A stretch of 7,039 nucleotides of DNA from NCBI GenBank assembly GCA_938030645.1, contig CALHHQ010000185.1, positions 1 to 7,039 on the forward strand. Reading direction: 5' to 3'. Positions 1-5,402 of this stretch are shown piece after piece. Position numbers and translations under genes: made by a program. Position 1 is the stretch's first letter. Each line of letters opens with the position of its first letter. The notes below the pieces were generated by a model. That model ran no database searches, was not told where the DNA came from, and saw nothing but the letters and a program-made list of their open reading frames with translations. The stretch comes from an uncultured Rhizobiaceae group bacterium (GTDB taxonomy: Bacteria > Pseudomonadota > Alphaproteobacteria > Rhizobiales > Rhizobiaceae).

Positions 1-103
1 GATGGCGATCTTCGAATACATAAACGGGTTCTATAACCCGCGACGCCGACACTCAGCTCTGGGCTGGAAAAGCCCCGTCGCTTTCGAACGCAAGGTGGCT
101 TAA
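1..103 (+). CDS. IS3-family transposase (OrfB), C-terminal end only
   Basis: The window opens inside this gene. The frame with codons starting at base 2 reads MAIFEYINGFYNPRRRHSAL and then a GW-K-SP-x-FE stretch, ending at TAA 101-103. The pattern (E-Y-I-N/x-F-Y-N-P-x-R-R-H-S-A-L-G, then SP and FE) is the classic C-terminus of the DDE integrase domain of IS3-family OrfB, just after the catalytic Glu. Only about 33 of the usual 270-300 residues are present, so the DDE residues and OrfA lie outside the window. The ATG at base 2 is internal, not a start. The protein would cut and join the ends of its own element. I cannot tell whether the copy upstream is intact. The family call is very safe; the subgroup is not resolved. 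Confidence 0.93.
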   Translation, partial: MAIFEYINGFYNPRRRHSALGWKSPVAFERKVA

Positions 104-141
104 ACGAGCACGTGGAGCGGCACAAAAGCGTGACAGGTCCA
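1..141 (+). mobile_element. Right end of an IS3-family insertion sequence
   Basis: The transposase stop lies at 103, and IS3 elements normally end a few dozen bases after it. The boundary can be placed from the other side: the minus-strand hydrolase reading frame continues codon by codon down to base 142 (G-H-G-V-I) and then changes into unrelated sequence. On the minus strand the element would therefore begin TGGACCTGTCACGC at 141. A TG...CA-type terminus and a 38-base spacing from the stop fit the family. The other terminus and the second copy of the 3-4 bp target duplication (ATA or TATA beside the junction is the candidate) are outside the window, so the exact end could be off by a few bases. 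Confidence 0.75.
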
Positions 142-939
142 TATAACGCCGTGCCCACAATCTGCAAAGCGATGATAAGTCAATTAGCTCTTGAGCAGGC
201 TGTCGGAGATAACCTCCGAAAACACCGGCGGCGTAATTGGATCTTCTTCACCGACCATAAGAAGAACTGGACAGGCAATCCGATGCAGGTCTCCTCGGAA
301 ATCCATCTGCCCATGCTCTGCATGCGGACCATTGAAATGCAGCGCCGTTTCGTTTCGCCAAAGGACGCGGGACAGCCAGTCCGTGGATACAGATAGGCTG
401 CGCTGATAGAGCGGGGTGCAGCGGTCTCGGTAGAGCGCTCTTCCCTTGTCCGTCGGATTGTCCCAGTAGTCCTGCGCGATTTTTGCGATCTCAGGACCGC
501 CAAGGCGTTCGAAGGCTTGGTAGACTTCCTGAAAATCGACCTTGGCTGCGGTCGAGATCAACACGAGACCCGCAGCGTGATCGGGATGGCGGGTTGCATA
601 AGCCAGTGAAACGAAGCCACCAAACGACGTCCCGACGACAATCGGGCGCTCGATCCCTAAAGCATCGCACAGACCGCGCAAATCATCGCCCCATTGTGCG
701 AGGTTCCATTCATTGGGATCCTCCCCGGAGCTGCGCCCATTCCCACGATGATCATAGAAAACCACCTGTGCAATATCTGTGAGCTGGCTGAAATATGGCT
801 TTGAAACGGTGTGATCTGCGCCTGGGCCGCCATGAACCATAACAACGGTTGGTTTCTCCCGCATCACTGCTCCGTCGGGTGCTAGCCCTTCGCCATCGAC
901 GTCGAAATAGATGCGTGCTCCGTTGACGATTGTGTACAT
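142..939 (-). pseudogene. Alpha/beta hydrolase (proline iminopeptidase-like), broken by a nonsense codon and an IS
   Basis: This encodes a soluble alpha/beta-fold hydrolase of the proline iminopeptidase/haloperoxidase type. The start chosen is ATG 937-939, five bases after AGGAGG; an upstream in-frame ATG at 967-969 lacks this signal. Numbered from that Met, one sees the oxyanion-hole motif HGGPG (36-40), DHRG (63-66), the nucleophile elbow GTSFGG with Ser105, a cap region (about 135-215) and the acid in GEEDP (Asp233). The frame stops at TAA 184-186 after 251 residues. If that codon is read through, the same frame continues as LTYHRFADCGHGVI, which supplies the missing catalytic His (codon 151-153), and then hits the IS junction at 141/142. 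Intact relatives are usually about 280-300 residues, so some 20 or more C-terminal residues are gone. The gene thus lost function by a point nonsense mutation (likely CAA or GAA to TAA) and by the insertion; the order of events is unknown. The native substrate is not predictable. Confidence 0.85.
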
Positions 940-1470
940 GCCTGCCTCCTGTGCGCCGAAGCAGATCACAATGCCGCTGGATGGACCACCCTAGAAAACC
1001 GGATACTGGCGCACCCCCAGCGAAAGAGCGCTTCGTCCGCCCTTCCGCTTTCAGAATGCCTTGCAACTAAGGTCTGTCGGGAGCCCCGATTAAACAAAAT
1101 CTGCAAGAGATCAGGAACGTATCGTAACAGCAAAAGGTAGAAATGATCGATTTTCACATTTTCGGTAAACCAATTAATGCAACAGTCCCGTTTTAATGGT
1201 TCCGTTGGCGAAAAGCCGCCCAAATATGCGGCTTCGAGCATGTTACGCCCGTGCGGCCCTCGCAGAACAATTGTGTCCAGAGATGACCCGCCATCAATCG
1301 ATCAGAAGATTTTCAAGAATTACGATCAAAGCCTTGTAATATAGAGCGTTTTCGGGCATTTTCAACTATAAGCTGTCGAGTTTGAGGTATTGGAAATCGA
1401 AAGAGCACAACTCCACCTCGTTCATTCATTGTTGGCAAAAATTTGGGACGTCTTGCGTGAGGCATTCAAC
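940..1470. other. Intergenic region of about 530 bases without a convincing gene
   Basis: This lies between the divergently oriented hydrolase remnant and the transporter, so it should hold both promoters. A TAATAT hexamer at 1337-1342 could be a -10 box for the transporter, but no good -35 box sits 16-18 bases before it. The minus strand stays open from about 1302 down to 966, including an ATG at 1239-1241, yet I recognise no family and see no clear ribosome site. TGCAACAGTCCC at 1178-1189 resembles, in reverse, the terminal repeat of IS6-family elements. I saw no tRNA, CRISPR or origin-like repeat. The mixture suggests a scarred junction rather than a normal promoter region (inference). Confidence 0.5.
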
Positions 1471-2310
1471 ATGGGACCAAATGCAAAGACCTATGCTTTA
1501 GTAGGTGGTGCTGTAGTCCTTTGGGCCAGTTGGCCAGCACTTGCAACGCTTGTCTTTAACGCCCCTCCTTTTCTTGTTCTTGGTCTGTCGGCGCTTGCAG
1601 GGTTTGCATTTATGCTTTTCCGTGCGGTGTTTCGAAACGAAATCAAAGAATTTACCTCGATTGAGGTGCCAACACTGTTGTTCGTGGCTTTTGGCCTGAT
1701 GGGGAATAATGCATTTTATCTATTGGCTATTGCCAGAATTGGCCCTGCCGAAGCAAATGTTGTGCACTATTTATGGCCCGTCTTCTTAGTTGCGTTGGCG
1801 TCGGTTATTCATCGCCGTTTTCCGTCACGCCGCCAAACGCTGGGGGTTACTGCAGGGTTTTGCGGTGTTGCTGTTGCCTTGTCACCGCAGATGGGTACCG
1901 GATTTGATTTTTACGGTGTTTTTCTTGGTGCTTGTGGCGCATTGACGTTCGCAGTCTATTCAGTTGTTAGGTCTCTGGCGCGTGTTGAAATTGATGTTGT
2001 TGGCCCGTCTCTTGGGCTTGCTGGGTTTGGCGCGATGGCAGCACATTTCATTTTTGAGCCGCTATATTCGCCCTCGGCAATCGAATGGATTGCTATCATA
2101 CTGATGGGAGTAGGGCCATTTACGATCGCGAACATTCTTTGGGACAAAGCAACACGAGAAGGTGCCACAGCTACGATATCTAGCATGGCATTCCTTACCC
2201 CACTAGTTGCCATGGCTCTACTGGGGACTCTTGGTTTAGGGGTTGTTACTACCGCAACAGTTGTGGGCGGTTGTCTGGCGATCGTCGGCGCAATTCTCAG
2301 CTCGCGCTAA
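1471..2310 (+). CDS. EamA/DMT-superfamily membrane transporter
   Basis: This is a 279-residue inner-membrane protein of the drug/metabolite transporter superfamily, built from two EamA repeats. Ten hydrophobic segments can be read at about 7-28, 32-51, 66-88, 92-113, 121-139, 146-168, 178-196, 204-222, 231-250 and 255-276. The link ARIGPAEANVV followed by a WP pair (about 88-103) is the conserved region in the first EamA repeat, and basic residues cluster in short cytoplasmic loops (HRRFPSRR, about 114-121). I chose ATG 1471 because GAGG lies eight bases upstream and the length fits the family. A TTG at 1390 would add 27 amphipathic residues and is less likely. Characterised relatives export amino acids or related metabolites, but many are of unknown substrate. 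It converges on the metabolic genes to its right, which suggests, without proof, a role in moving their substrate or product. GC content is visibly lower than in the hydrolase remnant. Confidence 0.88.
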   Translation: MGPNAKTYALVGGAVVLWASWPALATLVFNAPPFLVLGLSALAGFAFMLFRAVFRNEIKEFTSIEVPTLLFVAFGLMGNNAFYLLAIARIGPAEANVVHYLWPVFLVALASVIHRRFPSRRQTLGVTAGFCGVAVALSPQMGTGFDFYGVFLGACGALTFAVYSVVRSLARVEIDVVGPSLGLAGFGAMAAHFIFEPLYSPSAIEWIAIILMGVGPFTIANILWDKATREGATATISSMAFLTPLVAMALLGTLGLGVVTTATVVGGCLAIVGAILSSR

Positions 2311-2323
2311 AACAGACAACTTC

Positions 2324-2417
2324 AGTACAAGAATGGTGCTCCCACAACTCTCATTGTCACGAACCCGGGAGCGCATTGGCGCAGGTTGCGAAAGTAAATG
2401 CGCATTCAACTTGTACT
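2324..2417. terminator. Nested inverted repeats between convergent genes, possible bidirectional terminator
   Basis: An 8-base perfect inverted repeat, AGTACAAG (2324-2331) and CTTGTACT (2410-2417), encloses two smaller ones: GCTCCC (2338-2343) with GGGAGC (2367-2372), and GCGCATT (2371-2377) with AATGCGC (2397-2403). Inside the first, ACAA (2344-2347) and TTGT (2354-2357) can also pair. The two inner stems share bases 2371-2372, so they compete at that point. The block fills most of the gap between the transporter stop (2310) and the dehydrogenase stop (2429). No T-run follows on either strand, so it is not a classic intrinsic terminator; calling it a transcription-ending structure is inference from position. 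Confidence 0.35.
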
Positions 2418-2428
2418 TCTCCGCGCAT

Positions 2429-3529
2429 CTAGGCATCCTCTGAAAGTTCACTTTCCAGCTCACGCCAGACCTCCGTCGGCAACTCTACGCCCGATATTTT
2501 AGATACCTCGCGCGCATTTTTTTCCACATCTCCCGGTGCACGCACCTGCACAGCAGGATCAATCGAAGTTGACGCGCGCATGCGTTCGACGTAGGCGTCG
2601 ACCTCATTGGCCAAATTACCGTTCAACGAATCGGCGCTGATATATATCGAAAGCATGCCGCTCCAGACATCCCCCGGTGTTGTATCTTGGTCTGTGACTC
2701 CCGAATTCGTGAGAACACCAGCCAGAAGTTCACACATCATGGCAAGGCCAGATCCCTTGTGATCACCAAATGCTCTTATCGCTGCTGCCCCTTCTGACGG
2801 CATAAGGGGCTCGCCGTTTTTTTTTGGTTTACCATAAAGAGAATTAGGGTCATTTGTGAGCGTCCCTTTAGGGTCGATCAGAAAATTACCGGCCAGCTTT
2901 TTTCCGCTTTTTGCAGATAAGAGGACCTTTCCTTCAGCAATAGAAGCCGTGGAAAAGTCGTGGACGATAGACGTGCCATCAGCGGTGGGAAACCCAATCG
3001 CGATGGGTGCCGTAGACATCATGCGCTTTGAGCCGCCAAAGGGTGCAACCAATGGATGTCCCCGAACGCATACAAAGTGGATAGATGTTATGCCTTCGGC
3101 GGCAGCGTCTTCTGCCCATTTACCTATTCGCCCCAAATGTCCGGATTGGCAAAGAGAAACTAAGGCCAAGCCATCGGACTTTGCCCGTGCGCACCCCAAA
3201 CGGACGCTATGGCCACCCATAGTCTGTCCGAAACCTCGGCGACCATCTATGCGAATCATTGAACCGCCATCATCTTGAATCACGGGGGTTTGGTCAGCGA
3301 CAAGTTTTTTCTCGCTAAGCCACTTCAAATACCGCGTTGTCCGGATAACACCGTGCGACGGATGGCCCGACTTGTCGGCGTCCACGAGCCCCAAAGATAT
3401 TACTTGAGCCTGCTCATACGAGCAACCGGCTTTTCGGAATATTTTATTAGTAACATCTTCCAACACATCGATTGGTACCCGCACAACAGAAGGTGTTACT
3501 TCATTTTGCTTAGATATTTTCATCATCAT
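2429..3529 (-). CDS. Ldh2-family NAD(P)-dependent 2-hydroxyacid dehydrogenase
   Basis: This is a 366-residue cytoplasmic oxidoreductase of the malate/L-lactate dehydrogenase type 2 family, which is unrelated to the Rossmann LDH/MDH enzymes. Members interconvert 2-hydroxy and 2-oxo acids (malate, sulfolactate, ureidoglycolate, 2,3-diketogulonate) or reduce cyclic imines. Family landmarks are visible: GHPSHGV with His59, GQTMGGH (about 101-107), SGHLGRIGKWAE with His131, HFVCVRGHPLVAPF (151-164), the cofactor-site Asp191 in DFSTASIAEGK, and DHKGSGLAMMCE (256-267). The HLGRIG-x-WAE and SIHFV...VAPF segments resemble, from memory, E. coli YbiC/HcxB more than the malate enzymes. It begins MMM; AAGG lies 3, 6 or 9 bases before the three ATGs, so the second or third (3526 or 3523) may be the true start. 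The start overlaps the cupin stop by up to 20 bases, which implies translational coupling. A run of nine A residues on the coding strand (2817-2825) falls mid-gene. The family is sure; the substrate is not. Confidence 0.92.
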   Translation of the reverse strand: MMMKISKQNEVTPSVVRVPIDVLEDVTNKIFRKAGCSYEQAQVISLGLVDADKSGHPSHGVIRTTRYLKWLSEKKLVADQTPVIQDDGGSMIRIDGRRGFGQTMGGHSVRLGCARAKSDGLALVSLCQSGHLGRIGKWAEDAAAEGITSIHFVCVRGHPLVAPFGGSKRMMSTAPIAIGFPTADGTSIVHDFSTASIAEGKVLLSAKSGKKLAGNFLIDPKGTLTNDPNSLYGKPKKNGEPLMPSEGAAAIRAFGDHKGSGLAMMCELLAGVLTNSGVTDQDTTPGDVWSGMLSIYISADSLNGNLANEVDAYVERMRASTSIDPAVQVRAPGDVEKNAREVSKISGVELPTEVWRELESELSEDA

Positions 3530-3950
3530 TGGCCTTATTCAAAAAGTCAGGATCGGCCACAGTTTGAAGGTCCGCCGGAGACATCACTTCAAACATCTGA
3601 AAGTCATCAGAATGGCTCATTGCGCGGTGCCGAATACCTGGAGGTTGCACAACACATGAACCTTTACGATAGATCTTCTCGCCAATTTCTTCGTATTCAA
3701 ATTTGATCCAACCTTTAAGGATATAGAGTAAGTGAAAGTCGCCAACATGATGATGCCAGCCGTCGTTTCGAACCTTCCCCGGTACAGCGCGAAGGATTAC
3801 AGCCTCGTATCTTCCAGATGTTGCCTCGGCAACGCCGGGGTAACGATAATCGAAACAAGATCGAAGACCGTCACTCACAAAGGGCACATCGGCGACGTCA
3901 TTATGAAGAAATGAAATACCATTCCATTTTTTTTCAATCTTATGCGGCAT
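3510..3950 (-). CDS. Single-domain cupin protein
   Basis: This is a 146-residue, single-domain cupin (small beta-barrel, usually metal-binding). Motif 1 is seen at WHHHVGDFHLLYILKG (65-80), with His66 and His68 as likely ligands. The usual Glu of that motif is not in place; Asp71 or His73 lies nearby. Motif 2 is GSCVVQPPGIRH (97-108), where His108 is the third His ligand. ATG 3948-3950 is chosen because GGAG sits seven bases upstream and the N-terminus then looks family-like; a longer frame reaches 4082, but only by running inside the preceding BKACE gene. The start overlaps the BKACE stop by 11 bases, and the 3' end overlaps the dehydrogenase start. It could be a small isomerase, lyase or dioxygenase, or a ligand sensor. 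With no DNA-binding domain it is not an AraC-type regulator. The position between two enzymes suggests an auxiliary catalytic step (inference). Confidence 0.85.
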   Translation of the reverse strand: MPHKIEKKWNGISFLHNDVADVPFVSDGLRSCFDYRYPGVAEATSGRYEAVILRAVPGKVRNDGWHHHVGDFHLLYILKGWIKFEYEEIGEKIYRKGSCVVQPPGIRHRAMSHSDDFQMFEVMSPADLQTVADPDFLNKANDDENI

Positions 3951-5217
3951 GTACTTTCTCCAAACCAACGCTTGTAATGAGGCCATCGTATTGATCTGCA
4001 ACCCCAAGGATTGCTTCAGGCACAAGATCAATCGCAACACCGTTCTTTGACAGGGTATCTTTGGTCCTTTGAACAAGCTCAAAATTGGTCGTAGGAAGAA
4101 CCTTCAAATCACGGCTGACTATGTAGGGCGTATCTTCAAGGCCAACGCGCACTACATCGACACCGGAAACAGGCATCGCGCAATATCCCGCTATGATATC
4201 GGTTGGCCCCATGACTTCTCCTTTTTGAGGACCCACATCCATCGCACGGCAATACTTCAAAGCCTGTTGCGGCAAAACAGATGCCCCACAGGTAACCGAA
4301 ACTTCGAGTTGCCCGGGCCGAGCGATCGACTTCGCTTTCTGAACAGCTTGGCAAAATGAATCGTAGGTATCCGGAAACGGTAAGCGCGGTGAAAATCCAA
4401 AAAGAATGGTGATGTTGAGGTGTTCAATTTTAGAAAACCCAAAGTCGAACTCATGCACAATCATATGCGTCAGCGCGTAACTTCGGGCCAATTGGGTCCA
4501 TTCACACTCAAAAGGCAGTTTCAAATTCGCACGTGCAGCCGTAGTTTTTTTCAGTACTTCGAACTGCATAGCGGCAGACGAAGCTCCATAATTTCGTGCC
4601 CCTTTTGTGGCAAAAACATCTAACTTCACTTCAGAGACGGCAGTTGTGGCAAGGTAGTTATCAATGGGCTTCAAAATTGAAAAATCCCCGGTCTCGCAAT
4701 CCATGGACAGGTAGCCTTGCCTTTCCATGTCGAGAGTAACTTGCAACTCTACTGCAGCTTGCCCTGTGACAAAATGCGCCCCACCGGCGGACAATGGTAA
4801 TTCACTATGCGCAACCCGCGAAAATTCGCCAAATTTTTCAACAGCTCTGTCAATTTCCACGCCATTTCGACTACCGCCATAGCTTAATGCGACGTCAGGG
4901 CAGCGACTTAGCAGGCGCCTACCATAACTTGAGTAACTGCCTAAATCAGCGGTCTGCTCTCTCGTTGTGCCGTTGCGCGCATGAACGTGAATGTAACGGC
5001 AGCCAGCCTCATACAAAGCAACGGCTTCTCCAACGATTTCGTCATCCGTGCACGGTATCATGTCACCGCAGCAAATCGCATCAAATATTCGGTCTTTCCG
5101 TAAATGATGGTTTTGAGGTGTGTACTTCGCGCCGGTCATTGCGCAACCCAAGATCAACTTCCGTGACTTGTGATCCTTCGTTTTGTTATCAGGTTTTAAC
5201 GCTCGTATTTCAGTCAT
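3940..5217 (-). CDS. Beta-keto acid cleavage enzyme (BKACE, DUF849), long form
   Basis: BKACE enzymes are zinc-dependent TIM-barrel proteins that react a beta-keto acid with acetyl-CoA (or another acyl-CoA) to give acetoacetate and a new CoA ester; the founding member, Kce, acts in lysine fermentation. Here GCAMTGA (24-30) forms the first strand, YIHVHAR (75-81) carries the zinc ligands His77 and His79, and RVGLED (357-362) gives Arg357, the third ligand Glu361 and Asp362, matching the Kce R/E/D triad. TPxE-like CTDDE (56-60) and the ECEW segment (237-240) also fit. ATG 5215-5217 follows GGGAG by six bases; the in-frame ATG at 5256 adds 13 residues and lacks a ribosome site. At 425 residues it is far longer than the roughly 270-310 of typical BKACEs, the extra length lying mostly in the N-terminal extension, between the first strand and the HxH strand, in the middle of the barrel, and in a C-terminal tail. 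It overlaps the cupin gene by 11 bases. The family is secure; the keto acid is unknown. Confidence 0.9.
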   Translation of the reverse strand: MTEIRALKPDNKTKDHKSRKLILGCAMTGAKYTPQNHHLRKDRIFDAICCGDMIPCTDDEIVGEAVALYEAGCRYIHVHARNGTTREQTADLGSYSSYGRRLLSRCPDVALSYGGSRNGVEIDRAVEKFGEFSRVAHSELPLSAGGAHFVTGQAAVELQVTLDMERQGYLSMDCETGDFSILKPIDNYLATTAVSEVKLDVFATKGARNYGASSAAMQFEVLKKTTAARANLKLPFECEWTQLARSYALTHMIVHEFDFGFSKIEHLNITILFGFSPRLPFPDTYDSFCQAVQKAKSIARPGQLEVSVTCGASVLPQQALKYCRAMDVGPQKGEVMGPTDIIAGYCAMPVSGVDVVRVGLEDTPYIVSRDLKVLPTTNFELVQRTKDTLSKNGVAIDLVPEAILGVADQYDGLITSVGLEKVHAA

Positions 5218-5402
5218 CAGCCTCTCCCATATTTTGCATTCGCAAAAGCAAAGCAAACGTGTAATTTTGAGGGCAACAGATTAATATTGCCCAACGGTTT
5301 CGGAACTCATTGCCGTAGACAACTGAGCCAAGAGACTGTTCATGCGATGGCATCCTCTCGTTGTAGAAGCGCGCAAGTAAGCTAATTGCAGCTCCAAACG
5401 CG
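5218..5402 (-). other. Gap between decarboxylase and BKACE with a possible transposase scrap
   Basis: These 185 bases separate two co-directional genes, in contrast to the overlaps further along the operon. On the minus strand one frame stays open from just after the decarboxylase stop into the BKACE start. It includes ISLLARFYNERMPSHEQSLG (about 5328-5387), which resembles the FYN-x-R-x-P-H-x-x-LG ending of rve/DDE transposases (IS3 or IS481 type). There is no start codon placed for a gene and no further transposase sequence, so if real it is a remnant. The match is short and the usual PH is PSH here, so I hold it loosely. A promoter for the BKACE-cupin-dehydrogenase block could sit here, but I see no clear -35/-10 pair. 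Confidence 0.35.

Noticed and set aside
752..1066. A 104-codon minus-strand frame overlapping the hydrolase start
   Set aside because: It is out of frame with the clear HGGPG/DHRG hydrolase motifs and has an Arg/Ser-rich shadow-like translation.
1337..1342. TAATAT as a firm promoter -10 box for the transporter
   Set aside because: No acceptable -35 hexamer is found at normal spacing, so it is mentioned only as a possibility in the intergenic entry.
1390..1470. TTG 1390 as the transporter start
   Set aside because: It adds 27 non-membrane residues, whereas ATG 1471 has GAGG eight bases upstream and directly precedes the first membrane segment.
2856..3278. A 140-codon open frame on the plus strand inside the dehydrogenase gene
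   Set aside because: It is antisense to well-conserved Ldh2 motifs, has no ribosome site, and its translation resembles no family.
3951..4082. Extended N-terminus of the cupin up to 4082
   Set aside because: The extra 44 codons lie wholly inside BKACE in another frame, while ATG 3950 has a good ribosome site and gives a normal cupin length.
4794..5264. A 156-codon open frame on the plus strand opposite BKACE
   Set aside because: It lies antisense to the HxH and CAMTGA regions of BKACE and has a Cys/Arg/His-rich translation typical of a shadow frame.
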